Shown here: piece after piece, positions 44,883 through 56,858 of the stretch
Layout of the letters: each line of letters opens with the position of its first letter
Numbering within the stretch: position 1 is the first letter of the stretch
Origin: Penicillus capitatus
Taxonomy: Eukaryota > Chlorophyta
Reading direction: 5' to 3'
Assembly: GCA_965649825.1 (NCBI GenBank)
Contig: OZ287697.1
Coordinates: 868,001 to 932,000, forward strand
DNA length: 64,000 nucleotides
Translations under genes and position numbers: made by a program
Notes under the pieces: generated by a model
What the model was told of the DNA's origin: nothing
The model's input: only the letters and a program-made list of their open reading frames with translations
Database searches by the model: none

Positions 44883-47800
44883 TCAATAGTGCGCTAAATG
44901 TTCGACTATTTCTGTCAGTCGATGACGGGACAGGACGGAATCGAACATCGGACTTCCGTATGTTTTCGTTTCGTTGCGGAAACTAAAAATAGTGTGAACC
45001 TTCCACATCGCTTCCGGCCGGCTCTTCAGCTGCTCCAATAGAAGGCTGCGGTCTTTGGAGGTGTAGCTTCCGTGATGACGCTGATAGCACGATTCGATAT
45101 CGGGTAAGGAAAGACTGCCCCGACGATCGGCGGAGAGAGAGGCCGTTGGATCGTTCACGGTTTGCTTGTACCACATAACGAGTTGCCCCCAAATAAAATG
45201 CGCTCCATACTTTTTGCAAATCACGGGATCCCTGTCACATCATGAAAAGACGTTTGAGTGAGAAATGCGTGAGCGATGTGACAGATCGTTAGGCTTGCAT
45301 TTTGTCTTTGTCGTTGTGCATTCCGGTTGGTTCGTTTGTGGAAGGTAGACAAGCGCCAGAGACGCTGCTGAGATGAAGCCTCAATGGCTCCGAAGTGAAA
45401 CCTGTATACCAAGGCAGATAGACGCTCTGCTTGATTAGCGCCTGTCACGATGAGACGTACCTTTGTAGTGGTATCCAGGTTGAAAGAAAATCTGAGTGTT
45501 GGCGTAGAGGTAGAGAACATCGGCTGCCGCTTTGTGCAGACCACCTAGATACTGATGTGACAACGCCAGATGATCATTTGACGTTGATGTGACACCTGAA
45601 GCGCTGTCGAGCACTCTGAGCAGTTTTTCGATCGAGAGAAGGTGTTGCCGAGCAGTGCTGAGGTCTTGGACGTCTTGGCAGAGAAGATGACACATTTTGG
45701 CGATTTCTGGATGTCGTCCATCGAGTTTCTGACCCAGTCTCTCCATTTCTGACGAACAGAGATCGTTCTTCTTCTTGACTTCTGCTGGCAATGTCGCTTT
45801 GAGGAAAGATTTAAAAAAACGCCGGGCGATGGAGGTCTCTCCAGACCACAGGTGCTGAAGCGTCTGTTCTTCGCTCAGAGGGATAAGCGGCGGTCCCTTC
45901 GGCTGACATTTCTGCTGCAAACACATCCGTACTTTATCAAGCGTGATTGCGATATTTTGCAGACGACTTTCTTTGACGCCTGGCAGACGACACAGGTGTG
46001 AGAAAGGGGTAAGTGATATAGGAAAACCATGATGGTACCTTTGGCTTGTTCATGAACATGAACAGTTGTCGCCGACGGTTGGGAATCTTGGGCATTGGAT
46101 TGCAGGGCATCAGGTAGCAGACGGTACTCCTCCTCGATGAACTCCAAAATCAGAGCCGCCCATTTCTCCAACCAAGGAGGCACGCGATCATCATCTCTGC
46201 CGAGACATGCTTCCCTCAATCCATGACGCTTCACAAATGATAATCCTCTGTCACAGAACAAAGGACAGAATCGGTGCTCACATCCAATCGACGTCGGTCT
46301 TCTTCTGTCAGCGGCTCCGTTGCCGTTCGGAGGAGAATGGCGTTTCTGTGGAGAAAATTATGACGACAGGACATGATCTGCATATAAGCACTGCTCCCAG
46401 CGTAATGCAGAAAGGAACCGCGGCAGAGGGGAGATCCACAGAGGCAGATGGCCGATCGGAATTCTTTCTCGCTTTCTGTCACGGACGCATAGTCGAATGT
46501 CAGTTCCTGCCCCTTCAGTACCTCCCTTGTCGTGTACATGGCAATGGTTAACCGACCATCCACGGACAGCACGGTCACTTGGCAGTTGGGATCGCAGCTG
46601 TGGCTCATGCGACTGGCGAAGGTGCCCTTGGCAGCAGCATCCACATAGATCACCTCAAAACCGTCAGGATCCGTCCTGGGCCGTTCCAAAACAATGTTAT
46701 AGAAGTCGGGGACGTCGTTTGGCGATTGCCGTTTCAAAATGTCTTGAATCTCGAACCATCTCCATGGCGCATGCAAGACGCCCAAGTACTCTTCAACAAG
46801 AGTGAAGGGTGGAATGCCATCGGTGCGTTGACAGACGACGCCTGTTCCTTTGGGATGGATTCGGAAATAGTCATCGCCCACCCACTTGAGCCTCTTCTGT
46901 ACGGCCGTGGCCATCTGAGCGCCGTGAGATGACGCATCAGAAGAGGAATGGCAGATGAGGTCGAGTGCCGAGGCAAGATTCCAACCCTTCTCTCCTTGTT
47001 CGTTGATTGTGGGGCTCAGGACTGTTTGGAACCAGCAATGCGCATCTGAGCTCTCCACTCCAGGGATAGATGCATCGACGACGGCGTCGTAGACATTCTG
47101 CCGAGAGTAGCAGTCCATTCCCCATGTATCCACCTCCCTGACGTCCACCTCAAGTTTCAAGACCTGCAGAGATTACACTTGTATTGTCACGGAGGTCGGA
47201 GCCAAAACGCACATCCCTTTGGCGGACGGATTCGACGAGGGATGTCTCTTTCTGTCGGAGATCGGATGAGGACAAGGAGGGATTATTTTCGAAAAAATCG
47301 ACGCAGCAGCCGTCCGGAATCGAACTGCGCAACTTCTTGAGCAAAATCTCACGGTTTTCCTCACACTCATAGCTCTCGATGTGGATGTACTCTCTACGCC
47401 AATGTCACTGTCCCATCAACCAGATGCAATTTTTCAATACCCACAGACCTCTTGTCAAATGGCTCTTTTCGCCACGTTCGATGAAAATAGGGCAGTTGAT
47501 TGGCGCGGATGGAACGGGGAAGTGAAGATTCTTCAGAAGTAACAGTGTCATCGGCAGTGGTCGTTGTTTTCTGTGCCTTCTTAGGCGTATCATAGATTTC
47601 CTGAATGGCCTCCGTCAGTTGATCCAGAAACCCGTGCAAGGAGGATGGAGACAGGGCGGATGCTGACCCACCCTCACACATCTTCCAGTATGCAGCAGAC
47701 ACGTCCTGCACTACTTTTTCGCTGGAGAGGGCCGAGGCCTCTTCTCGCCATTGCTCGCACAGATCTGCATCACCACCTAAGTCCAGAAGGACGCGGACGT

Positions 47801-48558
47801 GATACCTTCCACGTAGCTTCCTTCCTCTATCAATGCTTCTGCCACGACGTGACCTCTCAACTCAGTCGCGGCATTCCGTCCCTACAGCATCACACTTTTG
47901 GACAGGTGACGGAGTGAGAGGACATGGTGGACGCTGTCGTTGTCTACAGCGCGGGGTGCATTCGATGAGAAGATACTGTCTAGTAGTTTAACAATCTCTG
48001 GCTTTTTGTCAGAAACCTCCTCGGACGCTTCTCTTTTGGTTCCTCTCACACTTTGTTTCTCACTCATTTTACCATCGTCACCCTTTGGGTCCTCCATCGA
48101 GAAACGCGTCGCATCTTCCGACTCTTCACAAGAATCGCAGAGCAATTGAGCTTTAGGAAAAAATCCCAATCCGACATCCGTTTCTTGTTTCCCCGTCTTC
48201 GAGCACAACTCCGGTGGATCCCATTGATGACACACGGTCAGGAGCTTCTCTGCTGAGGTCACTGTAGTCACACATCGATTCTTGGCCTCTTTCCGTATCC
48301 GCATCAGTCTCTTGATCAACCGTGCCTGTCCTTCGTCGTCTTCGATGCTCCCCACTTTGATTTCTGCCAGCAACCGCCTGAAACGTCATCCCCGTCAACC
48401 GAGGGTCAAACAGAGGGGGAGCCGCACTTCAGCTGATCATGAAACCGCGGAATTTTGCTTTCGAGCCAACGGCATTCTTCCGATGTGCGAAGACGCTCCA
48501 ATCGATGCAGAAAGCCGTCGATCGAGGACTTCATCGCGTTGCCGTGTTTAATGCTCAT
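44883..48558 (-). CDS. ATXR3: ATXR3/SDG2-type histone H3K4 methyltransferase
   Basis: Multi-exon. Exons 1-3 begin 48428-48558, 47896-48377 and 47853 downward, with introns of 50 and 42 nt. The SET domain lies in the open exon 46231-47160: GTGVVCQRTDGIPPFTLVEE, then FASRMSHSCDPNCQVTVLSV and KGQELTFDYASVTESEKEFR, post-SET CLCGSPLCRG. After it come segments typical of ATXR3, not of other SET families: ADVLYLYANTQIFFQPGYHY, IWGQLVMWYKQTVNDPTA, GSLSLPDIESCYQ and YGSPMFDSVL. In plants ATXR3 is the main genome-wide H3K4 trimethylase. The stop is TGA at 44883-44885. ATG 48558 is 5 bp from the PWP2 ATG; a second ATG at 48534 would leave 29 bp. A 3' splice site ATGATGTGACAG lies at 45232-45243. Confidence 0.88.
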
Positions 48559-48563
48559 CTTCT
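48559..48563. promoter_or_regulatory. 5-bp start-to-start interval (ATXR3 / PWP2)
   Basis: The plus-strand sequence CAT CTTCT ATG places the two divergent start codons 5 bp apart. Both promoters must lie within coding sequence of the partner, or one gene uses a downstream start. Confidence 0.6.
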
Positions 48564-51388
48564 ATGGAGTTTCGTTTTGCCGACCTTCTCGGTGCGCCGT
48601 ACCGTGGCGGCTCGATCGTCTTCGACGGCGCTACGATCCTTTCACCCGTCGGCAATCGACTTCAGGCGATCCGTCAGACAGAAAGTCGAACGCTCGCTTT
48701 TGAGTGTCTACAGCCAATCCGCGTCGTATGTCTGAGTCCATGTGGCCGTTTGCTTTTGCTTTTTGATGCTGAGGGACGGCTTGTTGTCGTCAACCGCAAA
48801 CGCGAGAGTGTGCTGCACCATATGAAATTCAAAGCGCCTGTGAGTTGTGCGAAGTTTCGCCCCGATGGCGAGTTCATCGCTGTGGGATGCGAAACTCGAT
48901 TGCAGATCTGGAAACGACCGGCAATGGAGAAGCGATTGGCACCGATGAGTTTGTATCGGAGTTATCAGGCGGTATCGGAGACGATCACATGTATGGATTG
49001 GACGCCAGATGGCATCGGCGTGGCGATCGGAGCGCGCGATATGACAACGAGGATCTTTACGATCGATCCGGTGCACGATTATCAACCGAGTGTTCTTGGA
49101 GGTCATCGAGGATCGATCGTCGGCGTATTTTTTACATCTGAAAAAACGAAACGTCAAAGCGAGATCGCGACTGATGCGAAAGATCGACCGATCGACTTCA
49201 TCACGATCGGATCGATGGGGAAGATTTCGGAATGGAGTTACGATCGTGACGACGACGTCGATTGCACGGAAACACTAAAAGAGATATCGCACGGCTGCTT
49301 TTCCGAACCAACTGACGAGGCACACCACGAAGAGTCGAGTCGCACATGTGACGACCCTGCTTACACAAGTGTTCCAAACGTCACATCAACCGATGAGATG
49401 CAGAGAACCGTTTTGGGCGACTGGATGTTCCATAAAGGCCGTTGGATCCGTTGTTTATATCACTCTTTTGATCTGGCGGGACAGACACGTGTGACCGATG
49501 TAGACTATCACAAAGAAACGGGATTGATGGTGGTGGGATTCTCGAACGGCGTTTTCGAATTAGTGCAGTTTCCTGGGTTTCATCGCCAACAGGTCCTGAG
49601 CGTTTCACAGGAGCGCCTCACCACCGTGCGTTTCTCCCCTCGCGGCGACTGGATTGCCGTTGGCTGTGCGAAACTGGGTCAGTTGTTAGTATGGGACTGG
49701 CGATCCGAGACACAAGTACTTAAACAACAAGGTCATACTTTCGATGTCTCCACTGTCTGTTTCTCACCCGACGGTCGTCTCTTGGCAACGGGGGCAGAAG
49801 ACACTAAAGTCAAAATCTTCTCCACAGCGACAGGATTGTGCACAGCGACGTTCAAAGAACATCTTATGCCAGTGACTGCGATTCGATTCTTCCCCAATAA
49901 CAATGCCATCGCCAGTGCCAGTTTGGATGGGACGGTTCGAGCCTTCGATCTCATTCGTCAACGGCATTTTCGTACCTTTGCTGCCCCGGATCCGGTTCAG
50001 TTTAGCTGTTTGGCACTTGATCCCAAGGGCGAAGTGCTGGCAGCCGGTTCACAAGACAGTTTCCAGATTTTTGTTTGGTCGTGTAAAACGGCCAAGCTGC
50101 TCGATATCCTGGCAGCCCACGAAGGGCCTGTCTCATCGCTGGCATTCCATCCGATCCAACCGATCTTGGGGTCCAGTTCGTGGGATCATACTGTGAAGAT
50201 ATGGGATGTGTTTGGCACGTCCAAAGGCAGCATCGATACGTTCGATCATACGCACGAAACGACGACGTTTGTTTTCCGACCCGACGGAAAACAGCTCGCT
50301 GCTGCCACTTTAGACGGAACGCTGCATTTCTGGCATCCCCTCGAAGGCGAGGAACAAGGTGTACACAATGGATCTCTACCTCTCATTTCTGCGTTTTCAC
50401 AGTGATTGGTTGATTAGGGGTTATAGAGGGACGCAGGGACATTGCACGGGGTCGATGGGTCACAGATCGCCGCATTGCCACCCCTTTCTCAACAGAAGCC
50501 TTTTTCACTTCGCTTGTGTACAGCGCCGACGGTTCTCTGCTCTTTGCAGCTGGCAAGAGTAAATACATCTGCCTCTACGATGTGGACAACCGCGTTCTGC
50601 TGCAAAAGATCCAGACGTCAAGGAACAAGTCCCTCGATGGCGTCCTCGATCTGCTCAACTCGCGAAACCTCACCGAAGCAGGCGCCATCGAGTGGATCGA
50701 GGATGAAAACAGTGAAGAGGAAGAACAGGAGCTCCAACCGTCGATGATGGGACTGGAGGAGGCAGCAGAGCTGCCAGGATCCACTCAACGGAAGAAACCT
50801 ATCCTCCAGACACGATGTCTTGCCCTCTGTCCAACCGGACAGCGATTCGCAGCTGCCACCACTGAAGGCGTCCTGCTCTACCGTCTCGACGGTGGCACTC
50901 TTTTCGATCCTGTCGATCTGGACGAGGACATGACGCCACAAGCAGCAACGGCTGCACTGCAAAACGGCCATTACCGTAACGCCCTGCTCATAGCTCTACG
51001 ACTGAGAGAGACGCCGCTCGTGCAGCAGTGTCTCCTAAGCACACCGGTGGAGCAGATTTTGATAGTGCTGCGTTCGGTGCCAAGTGGTTATGCCACTCAG
51101 ATACTGGACGTTCTATCCATCTCCTTACGTTCGTCACCCGATGTGGAGCTCCTACTCAACTGGGCGAAGCATTGCTGCACAGTGTACGGAGCGAAGCTCA
51201 TGGAAATGCCATCGACTGCAACAACCAGTCTAAAGAAGCTGCATCAAGTGCTCCACGGATTTCAATCGGAGATCGGCACACTGGTCCAAAGCAATCTCTA
51301 TTTGATGCAATACATTCAGACTGCCCATCAAAAACGTATCCATCCCGAACACATGTCCATCGATAGCGACGTCGAATCGAGTCCTTAA
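48564..51388 (+). CDS. PWP2: Periodic tryptophan protein 2 (U3 snoRNP/UTP-B subunit)
   Basis: Two exons, 48564-50358 and 50418-51388, with a 59-nt intron; 921 residues, the usual family length. PWP2 is a nucleolar SSU processome component needed for 18S rRNA maturation. It starts FRFADLLGAPYRGGSIVFDG, then multiple WD40 repeats (CAKFRPDGEFIAVG, LTTVRFSPRGDWIAVGCAKL, DVSTVCFSPDGRLLATGAED, SSLAFHPIQPILGSSSWDHT). The linker LDGVLDLLNSRNLTEAGAIE and the Utp12 C-terminal domain (HYRNALLIALRLRE, VEQILIVLRSVPSGYATQIL) complete the family pattern. The intron splits EQG|VIEGRRDIARG. The start codon nearly touches that of ATXR3. Confidence 0.95.
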
Positions 51389-51867
51389 TGCCCCTTCTCT
51401 TGTCTCACTGTGGCATGGAATTGACGAATGCTCGCCTTGAACTCGTCAGCCTTGGATCGATTCGTCGCCCTAGTCTACTAAGTTTATCTTCCAAGGAGCG
51501 ATGTGATGAAGGGGACCTCTTCCGGCGGCGTTCGCTTTTGAGACATCGATCGAGCTCGTGTTTCGCTTCGTTGCAGACACCCCAGAATTTGGCAACAGGA
51601 TGACGCTTATGGCAGCTTAGCAGTCGAACAATTTCCTTAGCGCACAGTCCTCCACCTCCGACGGCTGCTGTCGACGCGTCTTACCTTACGGCAATAAGGA
51701 TACGTCTGAAACGCGAGCGGTGGATGCATGACGCCGTGCAAGGATATTCGGCCACCGCCGTGCAAGGAAAGTCGAACGCCACCGCGCAAGGATATTCGGC
51801 CACCACCGTGCAAGGAAAGTCAAACAGCGTGTCTGTCACATCGTACAAAGGACAGAAGTCCATTGCA
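51389..51867. other. 3' intergenic region with a 42-bp minisatellite
   Basis: 480 bp between two convergent stops (PWP2 and proteasome alpha-2). At about 51735-51835 a 42-bp unit is repeated roughly twice (GTGCAAGGATATTCGGCCAC alternating with GTGCAAGGAAAGTC.AACGCC), itself made of two related 21-bp halves. It probably belongs to the 3' UTR of one gene. Confidence 0.65.
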
Positions 51868-52624
51868 TCATTCGACCTCTTCAAGGTAGTCCGAGACTTC
51901 AGAAGCAGTGAGGACTTTAAACTGCTTGTTTTCGCCGACAACCGCCACTTCGATGTTCTCCGACGTGATCTGTCCCTCAAAGCCTTCCTTCAGTGTCAGT
52001 AGGGCGGTATGGACGGCGTCCTCCAGCTCCATTTCGTCGTTGTAGCGTTTCTCTAGGAAGGTCTTGGCGTTGATCATGTTTTTACCGATGGCTGAGGCTT
52101 TCCATGCAAAATAGGATCCAGAGGGGTCGATCTGGTAAAGCTGCGGTCCGTGTTCATCGAATCCGGCCATCATAAGCGAAATCCCAAAGGGACGGACACC
52201 TCCCCGCTCTGCACGAACATACACACCTCATCAAGCCGTCCGTCAAAAACGACGTACGCGTGAATTCCTGCATGACCATAGCGGTCTCCCGAACGAGCTG
52301 AGCGACCGGAATGTTCTCTTTGTACAACATAAAGTACTGCTGCGCTTTCTTTCGAGCCTTGCCAACAAGGACGCGAAAATCCGGACCCATTCCCGAATAG
52401 AGGACGCCGACATTCGGCGTGAGCAGTTGGATCTTCTGCACTGTGCTCTTGTCAATGAGCTCCGTCGGGAGTTTCTTCTCCGTCGCAATCACGACACCAT
52501 TGCTCGCCTTGATCCCTAACGACGTCGCCCCTTGCGACACGGCATTCAGCGCATGTTCGATCTGCACGAGCTTTCCGCTGGGACTGAACGTCGTCAGCGA
52601 AAAGGAGTAAGCCGATTCTCCCAT
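51868..52624 (-). CDS. PSMA2: 20S proteasome subunit alpha type-2
   Basis: Exons 52258-52624 and 51868-52208, with a 49-nt intron; 235 residues against 234 in human. It starts [20 protein letters not shown], the alpha-subunit N-terminal signature. It continues [56 protein letters not shown], then across the splice [22 protein letters not shown] and [18 protein letters not shown]. It is a structural subunit of the outer ring, without the catalytic Thr. The stop is TGA at 51868-51870. A divergent small gene begins 167 bp upstream. Confidence 0.95.
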
Positions 52625-52791
52625 ATCGTCGGCGGTGTCGTTTTCGCACAAGGCTCGCGAAACGCACGAAATGCATCATTATTCTTCCGAATCCACGAAT
52701 TCAGATGTTGAGGTGCGTTGAGTACCGCGAAGACAACGAAAACCCCGACAGTGGCGAGCAACATCAAGATTGTCTTCCATGGATATTCGCA

Positions 52792-53075
52792 ATGGAAGTC
52801 TTGGTGACGATTCTTATTTTTGCCGCTCTCGCAGTATTCTGCTGTTACTTCTGCCTGGTTGAGAGTGTGAGGTACGCAATGGCATGAACGTTCTCGATAT
52901 TGAGCGGCGTCATGGTGACAGCATGCAACGCATGGTGCTTCCGCTGTCTCCACGTCCTTCAGCAACGTACGAACCTCTGCGAGAAAGCGAGCCACGCGAA
53001 GACCAACCGCCTCTCATCGAACGTATACGTATTGTCTATAATCCAGGCAATTTTCTCACACATTGTGAAGAGTGA
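52792..53075 (+). CDS. Small single-pass membrane protein, 77 residues
   Basis: Exons 52792-52871 and 52922-53075 join through a 50-nt intron ending GGTGACAG. The N-terminus is one hydrophobic helix with cysteines (LVTILIFAALAVFCCYFCLV). The rest is a hydrophilic Pro/Glu/Arg-rich tail (YEPLRESEPREDQPPLIERI) ending FLTHCEE. The topology resembles small type III or tail-exposed membrane proteins. No family is recognised. The clean splice and the change from helix to tail exactly at the join support a real gene. Confidence 0.5.
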
Positions 53076-53164
53076 GATTCGCTGAGGTGGTAACAATGTA
53101 GACGATGAAGCATGTCTGGCGACAGAAGACCACAGAAGATAGCGCCCGTCCATCGTGAGCGACT

Positions 53165-53330
53165 TATGGGAGGGGTCGAATTCAAGGCGTCGTGTAGAGT
53201 TACACCAGCAGGGGCGTTTTCATCTTCATCGCTTGTGTCACACAAAAGGAATGGGTTTTATTGTGGAGAACAATTCTCCCGAGGGAAGATGATCTGTGCT
53301 AAGATCCCATAGAATGATTCTTCCTCGGCC
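53165..53330. repeat. Degraded dispersed repeat, copy 1
   Basis: Matches 56485-56660 in order and direction: GTGTAGAGTTACA.CAG, CGTTTTC.TCTTCATCG, GTCACACAAAAGGAA.GGGTT, GAGGGAA.AT, and GAATGATTCTTCC against GCATGATTCTTCC. This copy has lost about 20 bp near 53310. Confidence 0.75.
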
Positions 53331-56300
53331 CTGACGATCATGGATGAACGGATTGATTGGAATCGATGCATCATACGCACTGAATTTTTTGTTTATTGCG
53401 AAATCTGATCAGCAAACTCCAAATCGAGTTGGATTGGATACGACGAACCATTGCATCCCTATCTCACCCTGAGGCAGATAACGCGGAAAGCTTCTCTTAC
53501 GTAGCAGTAGTGCCTGATGGTCGTATAAAGGACGTCTATTCATTCATTAAGTCACACAATTCAGGGCGTTTGACACGTGCTGCATTGCCGAGGGTTTTAT
53601 CGATCCCATTTCGCACATAATGGTGGAGTGGCGATGTTGCTTACGACGCATGTTGACATCACTTGTTAGTGTATGGGCTATCGATCGATCGATCATGGTT
53701 TGAGCAGACCGAGAAACGACATCGGCAGAATCTAGTTTAGCGTCCTTTATCGAGCACACCAGTCTTTCTCTTCTGTAGGCTGCAGATCAGCGTAGCGATT
53801 TTTTGGGTAATGTGAGATCGGCAGCATGGCACGATGAGGAAACGTTTTCAGTGAATTCCAGGTTAGGCGTCCGTCTGGCTGCGCTTCTTCTCTTTTCTAA
53901 ACTAGAATCTGTCCCATCTCTCCGTCTTAGCGACGCGTATTCTGTCAGTGCCAGATTCACCAATAGAATTCAAACAGCTTGCTAAAGATTGGTAAGAAGT
54001 CCCAAGTCTCATCTAACGCGCGATCGTTGGTTGGTACTTCTTGGATCGGATGCAGAAATCTGCCAGGTAGATGGCATAATATCTAGTTCTTCATGGCATG
54101 TGACAAGATTGTTGAGTTTGTTTGGGAACCTGATCGATCATGCAAGAGGCCCACGTCTGGGATATACGAGACGCTCTAGTCGCACAATGTCACTGGTGGA
54201 GTATCATATGACAGCAGAAAAGACAGCGCACTCGTTCTACCGAATAGTCAGTCGTATGTGTACGTGCAGTCTTAGCACATTTCACTGTTTGTGATAGGGA
54301 GAAATAGACATCGTCTCCGGACAGGCGTGACACAAGTCAAAAGACAATTCGGGAGTGGGTATTGAAAAACTTAACCACGTCTAAACACACCTTCTTCTAG
54401 GCAGGTTAATGAATACGCGTTCCTGTGAGGCAGTATTGCTGATATCGAATCTGTGCACAAAGAATTCAGAACTCGCAACGGCCGATCGAATCTGTTAGGA
54501 TTTCGCTCTTCTAGTCATGCAATATCGGTACGTACGGTGTTGCGTTTTCTATCAAGTCATCTTCTCTATCGTGATGATATCAACACCTAAATCGAAGTGA
54601 CTTCTACGACTCCGGGTTTCGTCATCAACGACACTTCGATGAGTAGCGATGTCGCCAAAAAGAGAACGTGGTTGATGATCATTGACGATGACGTCCGATA
54701 CAAAATCCCCGCATTGATTTCGCTTCGAATTTTGAATAGATTTGTTAAAACCCCGTTAAAATCTGAACACGGGAACGATCAAGTACGCGATGCAGCCCAT
54801 CAGACATTCTCTATGTCACAGGATCACATCATCTGCCTTATCATAGACCATCGTCGTCCCGAAATCACTTGGTGTCATCTCGCGATCCAACACTTCGATC
54901 TCTCTCTCTCTCTTCGATCGAAATCGGTTTTGTTAGAGAATGCATTGCCACTGAGCATTCTGAAGTGACGATGTTTTATGAAAGGGTTAATGATGTGACC
55001 TTGTGATCGCAAAAAGACCGATCGGCTCCCTCGTGTGTTCTGGTTTTAACGGTCCTCAACAGTTTTTGTGCAATTTGTCGACTTGCGAATTCAGACTTTC
55101 GGTGATGTAGGGTTTATGAAAACACTAGATGAATTTTTCCTGTCGATTGATAAACAATCAAAAATAAGAATACGAATACGAAAGCCGTCTAAACACTTCT
55201 CATCGAACATGATTTTAACCGCTGAAATATCGGAGAATGAACAGCGATCTGCATCTTTAAGATCGCATCGCATCGATCATTTCGATAGATCTATGATCGT
55301 CGATCTTCAATCGGAATCGACCTTCGGTGTTTCATTGTCGACTGATGAAAGATCGGCGTCTCGATATTCTCGTCGAAGTGTAAAGTAAATCGATCATCAA
55401 TTTGCAATCGAACATCTAATTTTTCGCGAGTTAACATTCGCACACATCGGTCGACGTTACTCATGTCGGCGACATGATCTATTGACAAATCGCATAGATC
55501 CGGACGATGATTCTTAAAACGAGATGGATGGGTTCTGTTTTCTTAGAGTACCCATCCCGGGCATGAAGGCTAAAGTATACCTTCACACCGCGTGTTCTCT
55601 TTCAAATGCAGAGTCAGATGAGAAACTTGTCTGGTCTCGAGATCAGTCTTGCTAAATATCTTACTTTGTAAAGGCTTTTCTACTGAACCATAAACAAGTC
55701 CGAATCGTCGACTGACGTTAAAGTCAAGAGTTCATTAAGACATGTATGTGTCGCGTTGTCGATGAACGGCACGAATACGACGAAGGCGTATCGTTAACAA
55801 AGACTGTTCAAACAAAATTTTTCTGAATTTATACAATTCTTTGGTCAGCTGCACGTAGGTGGACAGCTGTCCACTGACAGTTTGTCGCCTTCATTTCGTA
55901 CGTTGATTCGTCAGTCACATCATATCTCCAAAGGAACGTTTGTTTTGAACGTTTTTCGCGACGCACAAAGTCTTGCTTAAGATCTCTGTAAGTTTCGAGC
56001 GTTTTTAAGTCAGATATCGGAAAGCGTTCCCTATGGCGAATTGAACGAATACAACAACGATATTGCCAACATCGCGCACAACATACGAGTCAGTCCTGTA
56101 TCATTCAGCTGGGTGCTTTCTTCTTCGCCCTGTATCCCTTCCGGTCCCGTCGCTGCGACCAGATAAAAGACGAGAGATAAGGAACAGGTTGTCTATCCAT
56201 TTTATCTGTCGAGTGCCGCCTTGGTCACACGCCGCTGATCATGATTCTTTCACAGCGGCAATACCTTGCAGCGATGTACCAACCTTTGCGACGAAACGAT

Positions 56301-56484
56301 CGACGCGTAAGTCCGCCACCAATGATCGAACGCGCAACGTACTAGACACAGTCCAGGCAAGTTCCTTCGCGCATTTTCAAGAGTGTATTCGTCGTCACTG
56401 AGATAATGGACGGTTCAGATGATGATGGATGAAGCATATCTAATGACAGGAGACCGCTAGGGTCGTATCATGCACGAAACGTGA

Positions 56485-56660
56485 GAAAGATCAAATTCAA
56501 GGCATCGTGTAGAGTTACAACAGAACGCGCGTTTTCGTCTTCATCGTATATGTCACACAAAAGGAACGGGTTTTATTTTGGAGGACATGTTTGCCGAGGG
56601 AAAGATTTATTATGGCAACATCACACAGAAAGAATTCCCGCATGATTCTTCCCCGATTGT
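56485..56660. repeat. Degraded dispersed repeat, copy 2
   Basis: Partner of 53165-53330. In this copy a frame from ATG 56587 stays open to 56799 (70 residues, EFPHDSSPIVYPFAKLPELT then RLEKERAYDICE), suggesting the repeat came from a coding sequence that is decayed in copy 1. Confidence 0.7.
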
Positions 56661-56858
56661 ATATCCATTTGCCAAACTTCCCGAGCTGACGCGGTTGGAA
56701 AAGGAACGAGCATACGATATATGTGAAACAACAACGTATATCTGTATGTGGTGTACTTGTTCACGGGATGTAGGTCATAGGATAGATCTTGAAAAATGAC
56801 AGCTCCAAAAAAATAAACGAATCGCCCAGCGGTGTACTAGATGGTCTTCACGTGCAAG

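Larger units (their letters stand above)
53076..56858. other. AT-richer gene-poor stretch
   Basis: 3.8 kb without a supported gene. ORFs at 54597-54968 and 55068-55388 begin with GTG rather than ATG or have biased low-complexity composition. GATC/ATCGATC-rich runs are common (53680, 55260-55310). A divergent repeat pair occurs at both ends and is listed separately. Confidence 0.5.

Noticed and set aside
52594-52995. 133-codon minus-strand ORF with a hydrophobic stretch upstream of PSMA2
   Set aside because: It overlaps, antisense, the better supported small membrane gene and the PSMA2 5' end; no splice or domain support.
54597-54968. 123-codon plus-strand ORF
   Set aside because: Opens at GTG, no internal ATG context or domain, and lies in an AT-rich stretch with GATC-rich low-complexity DNA.
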